Shown one piece after another: positions 26,534 to 34,356 of a DNA stretch of 64,000 nt. The number at the start of each line of letters is the position of its first letter. The stretch's first letter is position 1. The notes beneath the pieces were generated by a model. It had not been told where the DNA came from. It was given only the letters and a program-made list of their open reading frames with translations, and did not search any database. Made by a program: the position numbers and the translations under genes. The stretch is from Halofilum ochraceum (GTDB lineage: Bacteria > Pseudomonadota > Gammaproteobacteria > XJ16 > Halofilaceae): contig NZ_LVEG02000017.1 of NCBI RefSeq assembly GCF_001614315.2, positions 1-64,000 of the forward strand, given 5' to 3'.

Positions 26534-27900
26534 ACGATCAACGTTCGGACGATGACCGGCGCAGCGATAAGCCCGGTCCCGAGGAGAGCGACGAGCGCAT
26601 GCCGGCGCCGGAGGAGTCGTCGGACGCGTCCACGGATCGCACGGAACCGGATAACGCGGTTGAGCCGGACTCGGGGCAGCCTCAGGAGCCGGACCCGGAG
26701 AGCGAGTCAGGCTCGCGCGAGGGGGCCGACACGGACGAGGCGGAGCCAGCGACTGCCGACCACGGCGGGGAGGGTTCCCGGGACAGCAGTGCGGACGACG
26801 ACGGCGACGGTACGGATGACGGCGCGGCCGCCGCGGGCCCACCGCGGCGGCGCGGCGGCAGGTGGGTGCTTGCGCTGGCGCTGCTGATCGCCCTCGTGGC
26901 GGCCGGCGCCGCCGGTTATCTCGGGTGGCGCCTGTACAGGCTCGAAGAGCGCGTCGCCGACATCCCCGCGCAGCGCGCAGCGGCGCTGGAGCCGCTGGCA
27001 GAGCGGTCCGCGCTGCAGACGCTCGAGCGCCAGTTCGAACAACGCCTCCAGGCCGCGGTCGACGACAAGGCGGACGCGCTGATCTCCGCGCGCGATGAGG
27101 CGCTCGGCGAGGTGCGCGAACGGTTGGCGACGCTGGAATCGGGCGTTGAAGATATCCGCGAACTCGCGGCCCGGGATCATATCAACTGGCGCCTGGCGGA
27201 AATCCGTTACCTGCTCGCGATCGCCCAGCGCCGCGTCATGATCGACCGCGACGTTCGCAGTGCGGTCGCCGCACTCGAATCGGCCGACCAGGCCATCAGC
27301 GAGTTCGGCGACGTACGACTGCTGCCGCTGCGCCAGCGTATCGTCGACAACCTTTCCGCCCTGCGCTCGGTGGAGACCGCGGATATCGAGGGCATCGCGC
27401 TGCGGCTGCAGAATCTGCTCGGGCGCGTGCCTGAACTGCCCGCCGCCGGCAGCCGGACAACCGTTACTGACGCCACGGGCGATGGCACCGGCGCCGGGGG
27501 CTGGTGGGATTCGCTCGTCACGAGGCTGGATCGATTCGTGACCGTGCGTCGGCGCGAGGCGGCGCCCGAACCCGGCCGGCCACAACCGTCTACGGAACTG
27601 CCGGAGGCGGATAGCCTGGTGCTGGCGCTGGAGCGGGCCCGCAGCGCGGCGCTGGCGCGTGACCCGGCAGCATATCAGCGCGCACTGGAGCGGGCGTCGA
27701 CGGCGCTGGACAACGGTTTTGAAACGGATGTGCCGGTTACCGAGCGCTTCCGCGAGGGGCTGGCGTGGTTACGGGAACGGCCCGTCGAGGTCGAGCTGCC
27801 CGACCTGGCACCGACCGTGGATCTCGCCGAAAAGCTCTCGGCGCGAATCGAATCGAGCCGCGAGGACACTCCGGCCACAGGCGACGAGGCGGAGGACTGA
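26530..27900 (+). CDS. hemX: HemX family membrane protein with long acidic N-terminus
   Basis: 456 residues. The first 100 are a disordered, highly acidic tail (many Asp, Glu, Ser, Pro), then a basic RRRGGR stop-transfer and one membrane span at about 112-133 (WVLALALLIALVAAGAAGYL). The periplasmic part begins with a coiled coil (ERVADIPAQRAAALEPLAER onward) and contains the family's WRLAEIRYLLAIAQRRVMID and LLPLRQRIVDNLSALRSVE. It is annotated in relatives as a putative uroporphyrinogen-III C-methyltransferase, but no SAM-binding motif is present; a structural or regulatory role is more likely. Overlaps hemD by 4 nt, 3 nt before hemY. Confidence 0.9.
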   Translation: MNDQRSDDDRRSDKPGPEESDERMPAPEESSDASTDRTEPDNAVEPDSGQPQEPDPESESGSREGADTDEAEPATADHGGEGSRDSSADDDGDGTDDGAAAAGPPRRRGGRWVLALALLIALVAAGAAGYLGWRLYRLEERVADIPAQRAAALEPLAERSALQTLERQFEQRLQAAVDDKADALISARDEALGEVRERLATLESGVEDIRELAARDHINWRLAEIRYLLAIAQRRVMIDRDVRSAVAALESADQAISEFGDVRLLPLRQRIVDNLSALRSVETADIEGIALRLQNLLGRVPELPAAGSRTTVTDATGDGTGAGGWWDSLVTRLDRFVTVRRREAAPEPGRPQPSTELPEADSLVLALERARSAALARDPAAYQRALERASTALDNGFETDVPVTERFREGLAWLRERPVEVELPDLAPTVDLAEKLSARIESSREDTPATGDEAED

Positions 27901-27903
27901 TCC

Positions 27904-29193
27904 ATGCGTTTGCTCCTCATTACGATCCTCCTGCTCGCCGCCGCCGTGGGCGGCGCGGTAATGCTCCAGCAGTATCCCGGCTACGTCTATCTTGAGGTCG
28001 GGCTCTGGACGGTAGAGACCACGCTGGCGTTCCTGATCGCAGCACTGGTTTTGGCCTTTGTTCTGCTCTATATCGTGCTCCGGCTGCTCGGGCTCGTCGT
28101 GCGCACGCCGCGCGCGCTGCGTAGGGGTAGCTACGGGCGCCGCACCGAACGCTCGCGGCGCGGACTCACGCGCGGCCTGATCGAGATGGCCGAGGGCCGC
28201 TGGGGGCAGGCGGAGAAGATCCTGACGCGGCACGCGCCGGATTCCGATACCGCCCTGCTGCATTATCTCGCGGCCGCGCGGGCGGCCCAGCAGGCCGGTG
28301 CCTACGAGCGCCGCGACAATTATCTCAAGGCGGCGATCGAGGCCAACCCCGAGGCGGACGTGGCCGTATCACTCACGCAGGCGGAACTGCAGCTCGCCCA
28401 TCATCAGACCGAGCATGCACTCGCGACGCTGAACCGGCTGCGCGGGCTGGCACCGCAGCACAGCTATGTCCTCAAGCTGCTGGCACGGCTCTACGCCGAG
28501 ACCGAGGACTGGGAGAGTCTGAGCGAGCTCGTCCCCGAGCTGCGCAGCCGCAAGGTCCTGGCGCGCGAGCGGATCGACATGCTGGAGCGCGCGGCGGCAC
28601 TCGGGCGCCTGTCCGAACGGGGCATGGATGGCGCGGCGATCAAGGCGGTCCATGAGTCGCTGTCGCGGCGGATGCGCGACGACCCGGATATCGTGCTGGC
28701 GTACGCCGAACGCCTGATGAATGTGGATGGGAACGAAACGGCGGAGAAGCAGGTCCGCCATGTGCTTGGTCGCCAATGGGACGAGCGCCTGGCCCGCTGT
28801 TACGGCCGCATCCGCTGTGAAGAACCCCAGCGGCAACTGGAACACGCGGAGGCCTGGCTCAAGGAGCACGGGCGCAGCGCGATGCTGCTGCTGACTCTGG
28901 GCCGGCTGTGCGTGCGTAACCGCCTCTGGGGCAAGGGACGGATCTATTTCGAATCGAGCATCGGCATCGAGCCGCGCGCGGAGACGTATTTCGAGCTGGC
29001 GAACCTGCTGGACGAACTTGGCGAGTTCGGGCCCGCACGCGAGCAGTACCGGACGGGGCTGGCAAAGGCCGTGGAAAGCGGCGACGGCAACGGAAGGCGG
29101 GGTCCCGCCCGGATCCCGAGAGAGCGACTGCTGGCCGGGGCGACGGATCTGCCGGAGCAGGCGCTGCTGCCGACCGCTCGCGCGAGCGAGTGA
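27904..29193 (+). CDS. hemY: HemY family TPR membrane protein
   Basis: 429 residues. Two N-terminal membrane spans (about 3-21 and 40-65) are followed by a cytoplasmic helical-repeat domain of TPR type (RGLIEMAEGRWGQAEKILTR, LLHYLAAARAAQQAGAYERR, LRGLAPQHSYVLKLLARLYA, and later ARCYGRIRCEEPQRQLEHAE). Bacterial HemY of this type is linked to late haem synthesis by operon position and reported interactions, and is not protoporphyrinogen oxidase. It closes the algZR-hemCDXY run. The first ATG lies 3 nt after hemX. Confidence 0.92.
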   Translation: MRLLLITILLLAAAVGGAVMLQQYPGYVYLEVGLWTVETTLAFLIAALVLAFVLLYIVLRLLGLVVRTPRALRRGSYGRRTERSRRGLTRGLIEMAEGRWGQAEKILTRHAPDSDTALLHYLAAARAAQQAGAYERRDNYLKAAIEANPEADVAVSLTQAELQLAHHQTEHALATLNRLRGLAPQHSYVLKLLARLYAETEDWESLSELVPELRSRKVLARERIDMLERAAALGRLSERGMDGAAIKAVHESLSRRMRDDPDIVLAYAERLMNVDGNETAEKQVRHVLGRQWDERLARCYGRIRCEEPQRQLEHAEAWLKEHGRSAMLLLTLGRLCVRNRLWGKGRIYFESSIGIEPRAETYFELANLLDELGEFGPAREQYRTGLAKAVESGDGNGRRGPARIPRERLLAGATDLPEQALLPTARASE

Positions 29194-29281
29194 GTCCCGG
29201 CTACCGCGTTTCGGCTCGAGCAACCCGTCTGGGTGACCGTCCGGGCGAGCCGCGCGCGCCGACGCCGAGGCCCCAACTCGC

Positions 29282-30334
29282 TCAGCCGGGATCGATTCCG
29301 GCTGCGGCCATCCCCTGGACCGCATCGGGCGCGTAATCGAAGGAATCGAAAAACAGCGCATCGCGCGGCAGGCCCGCCGCGCGGAACGTCGTTCGGCCGG
29401 CTTCGATCATCGGTGGCGGGCCCGACATGTAGACCTCATGACCGCTGAGATCCGGGTAGCGCTGCGCCACGACCTCGTGCACGAAACCGGTGGCGCCGGT
29501 CCATTCGTCCTCGGGCTCGGGATCGGACAACACCGGCGTGAACTCGATCCAGTCATGGGTCTCCGCCCAGCTCTGCGCGAGTTCCGCCATGTAGAGGTCG
29601 CGTTTGGCGCGCACGCCCCAGAAGATGTGCAGCGGACGGTGATTCCGGCTGGCGATCGCGTGCTCGACCATGCTCTTCAGCGGAGCGAAACCGGTGCCGC
29701 CGGCCATCAGGATCGCGGGCCGGTCCGATTCCTCGCGCAGATAGAATGAGCCCAGCGGGCCCTCGAAGCGCAGGACCGCCTTGGGCTTCATGTCCTCGAG
29801 CAGTTGATCCGAGAAACGGCCCCCCGGCACGCGCCGCACGTGCAGCTGGAGGTAGTCGTCGTCGTGCGGCGGGTTGGCGAGCGAGAAGCTGCGGCGCTTG
29901 CCGTCCTTGAGCAGGAGATCGATGTACTGCCCCGCCAGGAACTGCAGGCGCTCGGCCGCGGGCAGTTTCAGTTTCAGGAGTTTGACGTCGTGGCAGAGCT
30001 CTTCGATCGCGGCGAGCCGGACCGGCAGCGTGCGCACGACGATATCGCGGGCCGCTTCCACCTCCTGGACCTCGACCTCGCCGTCTTCCTGTGGCTGCGC
30101 CTGGCAGAGGATCACCTGGCCCGCCGCTTCGCCCTCTTCCGTCAATGCCGGCGGACGCCCGCCCGTGTAACTGAACGAGCCGCTGACGATCTCGCCGAGG
30201 CAGGCCGCGCAGGTGCCGTTACGGCAGCCGTACGGCAGCGCGTATCCCTGACGCAGCGCGGCATCGAGCACGCTCTCGCCGGATTCGACATCGATCTCAT
30301 GGCCACTGGGGCGGATAACGACGCGGTTCGCCAT
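29282..30334 (-). CDS. 2Fe-2S ferredoxin / FAD-NAD(P)H oxidoreductase
   Basis: 350 residues in three domains. An N-terminal plant-type [2Fe-2S] ferredoxin (1-90) has Cys37, Cys42, Cys45 (YGCRNGTCAAC) and Cys77 (VILCQAQ). An FAD domain has RRSFSLANPP, and a C-terminal NAD(P) domain has LMAGGTGFAPLKSMVEHA and HIFWGVRAKRDLY. It resembles CDP-6-deoxy-delta-3,4-glucoseen reductase-like proteins and phenol hydroxylase/methane monooxygenase reductases. In gammaproteobacteria such a gene often lies near ubiD. The electron acceptor is unknown. ATG at 30334; single gene, followed by a 248 bp gap upstream. Confidence 0.9.
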   Translation of the reverse strand: MANRVVIRPSGHEIDVESGESVLDAALRQGYALPYGCRNGTCAACLGEIVSGSFSYTGGRPPALTEEGEAAGQVILCQAQPQEDGEVEVQEVEAARDIVVRTLPVRLAAIEELCHDVKLLKLKLPAAERLQFLAGQYIDLLLKDGKRRSFSLANPPHDDDYLQLHVRRVPGGRFSDQLLEDMKPKAVLRFEGPLGSFYLREESDRPAILMAGGTGFAPLKSMVEHAIASRNHRPLHIFWGVRAKRDLYMAELAQSWAETHDWIEFTPVLSDPEPEDEWTGATGFVHEVVAQRYPDLSGHEVYMSGPPPMIEAGRTTFRAAGLPRDALFFDSFDYAPDAVQGMAAAGIDPG

Positions 30335-30498
30335 CGGGATTCGCTCGGACTGGGTTGGAGAATCGGCGATTGTGGCCGATCAGCGCGGCTTGCGGAAGGG
30401 CCGCAGCGGGTGGCGGGACGCGATCCGAGGGCGTTCCAGTCCCGCCGCGGTGCAGAAGGCACCAGGAAAGGCGGAGGACCGTGCCGTCGGGAATTCCT

Positions 30499-30522
30499 GT
30501 AGGTCGGGCTTCAGTCCGACAC
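30499..30522 (+). repeat. REP palindrome, class II (GTAGGTCGGGCTTCAG...)
   Basis: GTAGGTCGGGCTTCAGTCCG plus ACAC, in the 249 bp gap between the reductase start and the end of the ParA-like gene. A half copy (GGTCGGACTGAAGG) follows at about 30537-30550. Confidence 0.8.
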
Positions 30523-30583
30523 GCGGTGCCCGGAGCGGTCGGACTGAAGGGCGGCCGTGGTTACGCCACCGGCCCGGTATCGC

Positions 30584-31222
30584 TCAGCCCGGCTTGCTGC
30601 GCTTGCTGTTGAGCCAGCGGACCACGGGCTGCCACTGCTCACGATCGGTGACCGTGGCATACGGCGCCAGTTCGAAAATGCCGAGCCCCCGTTCCGCCGC
30701 CCGGATATAGTTCATGTTGTCGCGCAGGGTGGTGAGGATCGGCACGCGCTGGCGACGCAGATGCTGGTCGAGCTCGCCGTAGACCCGGGTGTAGGTGCGG
30801 GCGCGGTTCTCGATCAGGGCGAATTTTGCCTGCCTGGACTGGATCCGTTTGTTGCGCCGCATCTCTTCGAGGAAGTTATCGGCGGCTCGCCAGTCGATAG
30901 GAGACGGCAGCACGGGGACGATGAAGGTGTCGGCCCGGCGCATGAGATTGCCGAGGTCGGCACCGTGCACGGCTGCGGGCGCGTCGAAGATGGCCATATC
31001 CGCGCTGCGCGGGAGGCGTGCGCCTTTGGTGGTGGCATCGACCCCACGGATCGGCGGCCGGCCCGCGGGCCGCTCCTCGAGCCACGCAAGCGACGAACCC
31101 TGGGGATCGAGATCGGCGAGGACAACGTCCTTGCCCTGGGTGGCGTAGTAACTCGCGAGATTGGTCGCAATGGTACTTTTGCCCGACCCTCCCTTCGCGT
31201 TCAGAACCATGATCTGGCGCAT
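30584..31222 (-). CDS. Orphan ParA/MinD-like ATPase
   Basis: 212 residues. Deviant Walker A KGGSGKST at residues 10-17 (MRQIMVLNAKGGSGKSTIAT), Walker A' DLDPQGSSLAWL near 38, and DMAIFDAPAAV as Walker B. It has no N-terminal DNA-binding domain and no parB next to it, unlike the true parA at 49679. Orphan ParA-like ATPases position cargos such as chemoreceptor arrays, flagella, carboxysomes or plasmids; here the cargo is unknown. ATG at 31222 is the start that precedes the P-loop by the normal distance. Flanked upstream by repeat element D. Confidence 0.88.
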   Translation of the reverse strand: MRQIMVLNAKGGSGKSTIATNLASYYATQGKDVVLADLDPQGSSLAWLEERPAGRPPIRGVDATTKGARLPRSADMAIFDAPAAVHGADLGNLMRRADTFIVPVLPSPIDWRAADNFLEEMRRNKRIQSRQAKFALIENRARTYTRVYGELDQHLRRQRVPILTTLRDNMNYIRAAERGLGIFELAPYATVTDREQWQPVVRWLNSKRSKPG

Positions 31223-31347
31223 TGGGCCCCCACCGGGTTGTTGAACCGCCCCGATAGTGGCGCAATTCTTTGCGCGTGCCAAGTTCGGCGGGTTTATTGT
31301 GGACGATGCCCTGAATCAGGCGTGGTCGGGCAGGATATATGGGTGAT

Positions 31348-31603
31348 GGTTCTCGCCAAGGCGCAAAGGGCGCCAAGGGACGCGAAGAAAGGCGTAGGTC
31401 GGGTTGTAACCCGACACTTGGTGGCCCCCGGCTCTGCGGGATTGCACCCCGCACGGAACTCCTGAAGCGGCGGGTGAGATCCCTCTCCATGACCTGATCG
31501 CCGTACCCTCCGACAGGTCGTTGTCGGGTTACAACCCGACCTACGTGTTTTCTTAAGGCTTTCCTTGGCGCCCCTTGGCGCCCTTCGCGCCTTGGCGAGA
31601 ACC
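31348..31603. repeat. Nested inverted-repeat element D (CTCGCCAAGGCGC arms, class II REP, unique centre)
   Basis: Outer arms 31348-31390 and 31560-31603 (GGTTCTCGCCAAGGCGC at each outer end) are close inverted copies. Inside them, class II REPs at 31393-31416 and 31522-31545 (GTAGGTCGGGTTGTAACCCG) also face each other. The centre, read on the minus strand, has GGCGATCAGGTCATGGAGAG and TCACCCGCC, shared with element E. It fills the 422 bp gap 31223-31644 between ubiD and the ParA-like gene; no gene is seen. Confidence 0.92.
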
Positions 31604-31644
31604 AAAGCCCACACTGGATCAGCCCGCCGACATCACGCAGTCCC

Positions 31645-33120
31645 TCACGTCGACGTATCGATCCCCAACTCGTCCCAGATCGCATCCACTCGAGCGACGG
31701 TGGCATCGTCCATGCGGATCGGGCGGCCCCACTCGCGGTCGGTCTCGCCGGGCCATTTGTTGGTGGCGTCCATCCCCATCTTGGACCCGAGCCCGGCGAC
31801 TGGTGAGGCGAAGTCGAGGTAGTCGATAGGCGAGTTGTCGATGAAGGTGGTATCGCGCCGCGGATCCATGCGCGTGGTGATCGCCCAGATCACGTCGTTC
31901 CAGTCGCGGGCGTTGACGTCGTCGTCCGTCACCACGACGAACTTGGTGTACATGAACTGTCGCAGGAAAGACCAGACCCCAAGCATCACGCGCTTGGCGT
32001 GGCCCGGATACTGCTTCTTCATGGTCACGACCGCGAAACGGTACGAGCAGCCCTCCGCCGGCAGGTGGAAATCGACGATCTCCGGGAACTGCTTGCGCAG
32101 CAGCGGCGTGAACACCTCGTTCAGCGCGAGGCCGAGCACCGCCGGCTCGTCCGGCGGGCGGCCGGTGTAGGTCGAGTGGTAGATCGGATCCCGGCGGTGG
32201 GTGATCCGGTCGATGGTGAAGACGGGGAATTCCTCGACCTCGTTGTAGTACCCGGTGTGGTCGCCGAACGGGCCTTCGGGCGCTGTATCGCCCGGGTGCA
32301 GGTGGCCCTCGAGGACGATCTCGGCCCGCGCGGGTACCTGCAGGTCGGAGCCGATACAGCGCACGAGTTCCGTGCGGCTGCCCCGCAGCAGGCCCGCGAA
32401 GGCGTGTTCGGAGAGCGCGTCCGGTACCGGCGTGACCGCGGCCAGCGTCGTCGCCGGGTCGGCGCCCAGGGCGACCGCGATCGGGAACGGTTCGCCCGGG
32501 TGCGCGGCCTGCCAGTCGCGGAAATCGAGCGCCCCGCCCCGCTGCGCGAGCCACCGCATGATCACCCGGTTCGGGGCGATCACCTGTTGGCGGTAGATGC
32601 CCATGTTCTGGCGTTCGCGCTCGGGGCCACGGGTCACCACCAACCCCCAGGTAATCAGCGGACCGGCGTCGCCGGGCCAGCAGGTCTGTACCGGCAGTTG
32701 CGAGAGATCGACCTCGGCACCGGACTGGACGACCTCCTGACAGGGCGCGCGGCGGACCGTCTTCGGCGCCATGTCGAGAACTTTCTTGTACAACGGCAGG
32801 CTCTTCCATGCCTCACGGATGCCCTTCGGGGGATCGGGCTCCTTGAGGAACGCGAGCAGGCGGCCGATCTCGCCCAAGGCCTCTTTGTCCTCGGCGCCCA
32901 TGCCGCGCGCGACCCGGGACTCGGTCCCGAACAGGTTGCCCAGTACCGGAGTCGAGAACCCCTTCGGTTGCTCGAACAGCAGCGCGGGCCCGCCGCGTCG
33001 CAGTGTCCGGTCACAGATCTCCGTCATTTCCAGATACGGATCGACCGGATGCCGGACGCGCACCAGGTCGCCGGCGCGTTCCAGTCCCTCGATGAACTCA
33101 CGCAGGTCGCGGTATTCCAT
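31645..33120 (-). CDS. ubiD: 3-octaprenyl-4-hydroxybenzoate decarboxylase UbiD
   Basis: Prenyl-FMN-dependent decarboxylase of ubiquinone synthesis (decarboxylates 4-hydroxy-3-polyprenylbenzoate). 491 residues, full length. Family signatures: [20 protein letters not shown], the [20 protein letters not shown] loop, [19 protein letters not shown] with substrate/prenyl-FMN contacts, the catalytic E-R-E type segment [14 protein letters not shown], and [20 protein letters not shown]. It needs UbiX for the cofactor; ubiX is not in the window. Starts 10 nt after xthA stop, so the two are likely cotranscribed. Confidence 0.96.
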   Translation of the reverse strand: MEYRDLREFIEGLERAGDLVRVRHPVDPYLEMTEICDRTLRRGGPALLFEQPKGFSTPVLGNLFGTESRVARGMGAEDKEALGEIGRLLAFLKEPDPPKGIREAWKSLPLYKKVLDMAPKTVRRAPCQEVVQSGAEVDLSQLPVQTCWPGDAGPLITWGLVVTRGPERERQNMGIYRQQVIAPNRVIMRWLAQRGGALDFRDWQAAHPGEPFPIAVALGADPATTLAAVTPVPDALSEHAFAGLLRGSRTELVRCIGSDLQVPARAEIVLEGHLHPGDTAPEGPFGDHTGYYNEVEEFPVFTIDRITHRRDPIYHSTYTGRPPDEPAVLGLALNEVFTPLLRKQFPEIVDFHLPAEGCSYRFAVVTMKKQYPGHAKRVMLGVWSFLRQFMYTKFVVVTDDDVNARDWNDVIWAITTRMDPRRDTTFIDNSPIDYLDFASPVAGLGSKMGMDATNKWPGETDREWGRPIRMDDATVARVDAIWDELGIDTST

Positions 33121-33130
33121 AGCCGCCCCC

Positions 33131-33898
33131 TCAGGCCGCGAAGGCGGCGATCACGGGCGCGTGGTCGGACGGGCGCTCGTTGCGGCGGGGTGCGACGTCG
33201 ATCACGCACGACTCGCAGGCATCGCGCAGCATGTCCGAGGCGAGCACGAGGTCGATGCGCAGCCCGAGGTTCCGGCGGAAGGCGTTCATGCGGTAGTCCC
33301 ACCAGGAAAACGCGCGCTCGGGCTGCTCGAACAGGCGGAACGTATCGGTCAGCCCGACGCCGCACAGACGCTGCAGGGCCGCGCGTTCGGGTTCACTGCA
33401 GTGGATCTCGCCGGCCAGGGCTTCCGGGTCGTGGACATCGGTATCCGCCGGCGTGATGTTGAAGTCGCCGACCACGGCGAGGCGCTCGTGACGAGTGCGC
33501 TCGTCGGCCAGGTGCGCCGTCATCTTCTCCAGCCAATCCAGCTTGTACGCATACTTCTCGCTACCGACCTCGGAACCATTGGGGACGTACAGGTTGTAGA
33601 TCCGGACACCGTTGACGGTGGCGCCGAGAATCCGGCGCTGCGGATCGTCGAGCCCCGGGATATCACGGATGACCTCCGTGGGCTGGGTACGCGCGACCAG
33701 TGCTACCCCGTTGTATGTCTTCTGCCCACTGAAAACGACGTGCCAGCCGGCGTCCTCGAATGCCCTGCGCGGGAAATTCTCATCCGTCAGTTTCGTCTCC
33801 TGGATCCCCAGCACATCCGGCTGCGCTTCCTCCAACCAGGCCAGAACCTGCGGCAGACGAACCTTGAGCGAATTGACGTTCCAGCTGGCAATTTTCAT
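33131..33898 (-). CDS. xthA: Exodeoxyribonuclease III (AP endonuclease)
   Basis: Base-excision repair enzyme with AP endonuclease, 3'-5' exonuclease and 3'-phosphatase activity. 255 residues of the EEP fold: [19 protein letters not shown], metal ligand Glu34 in [29 protein letters not shown], catalytic [15 protein letters not shown] and the terminal [10 protein letters not shown]. The upstream sequence is AT-rich (ATATATAAAAATCAAT region at 33901-33916), which may hold the promoter. Followed by ubiD 10 nt downstream. Confidence 0.95.
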   Translation of the reverse strand: MKIASWNVNSLKVRLPQVLAWLEEAQPDVLGIQETKLTDENFPRRAFEDAGWHVVFSGQKTYNGVALVARTQPTEVIRDIPGLDDPQRRILGATVNGVRIYNLYVPNGSEVGSEKYAYKLDWLEKMTAHLADERTRHERLAVVGDFNITPADTDVHDPEALAGEIHCSEPERAALQRLCGVGLTDTFRLFEQPERAFSWWDYRMNAFRRNLGLRIDLVLASDMLRDACESCVIDVAPRRNERPSDHAPVIAAFAA

Positions 33899-33950
33899 AA
33901 ATATATAAAAATCAATCGTTTAGGTTGTTCTTTGGCGCCCGGGAAGGCGG

Positions 33951-34333
33951 GAACCACGGATGGACACGGATGAACACAGATTGGCTCCCGGGGGCAGTTC
34001 GCTTTGGGGAGCTTCGCTGATGTCATGGAGCGTACGACAGGTTTTTTGGAACCACGAATGAACACGAATGCACACGAATAGTTCTTCGGGGCCAGGAAGT
34101 CGTGTCGGAGCTTGCGCTGATACCTTTGTGGCCCCGGGGAGCCGCGAGAAATCAGTGCAAGCCTTCAGCGAAGCTCCAACACCAGTGGTCAACCCGAAAC
34201 GCCATCCGTGTTCATCTATGTCCATCCGTGGTTCTCAACCCCCGGTTCCACCCCGCCTCCGTTTCAGCGTTCCTCCACGAACGCATCGGCACCCTCAGAA
34301 CCATTCGTGTCCATTCGTGTTCATTCGTGGTTC
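33951..34333. repeat. Two interleaved inverted-repeat elements (CACGGATG and CACGAATG arms)
   Basis: Four arms occur in the order 1, 2, 1', 2'. Arm 1 33951-33984 (GAACCACGGATGGACACGGA) pairs with 34201-34234, about 29 of 34 bases. Arm 2 34049-34085 (GAACCACGAATGAACACGAA) pairs with 34297-34333, about 35 of 37 bases. Each arm is made of 10-12 nt quasi-repeats. Inner pair GGAGCTTCGCTG 34008-34019 and its exact inverse 34166-34177 belong to element 1; a variant GGAGCTTGCGCTGAT lies near 34107. This fills the 458 bp gap 33899-34356 between prlC and xthA; I see no gene. Confidence 0.92.
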
Positions 34334-34356
34334 TTTCTTTCACGAACCCGCGCGAT

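Noticed and set aside
31294-31614. Short open frames within repeat elements D and E with similar translations (for example RSGHGEGSHPP and RSDHGEEFHPP)
   Set aside because: The similarity comes from the repeats themselves. Frames run through inverted arms and palindromes, so coding is unlikely, though a decayed gene in the centre cannot be fully excluded.
33951-34333. CRISPR-like appearance of regularly repeated CACGAATG/CACGGATG units
   Set aside because: The units are 10-12 nt tandem quasi-repeats with no spacers of constant length and no cas genes nearby.
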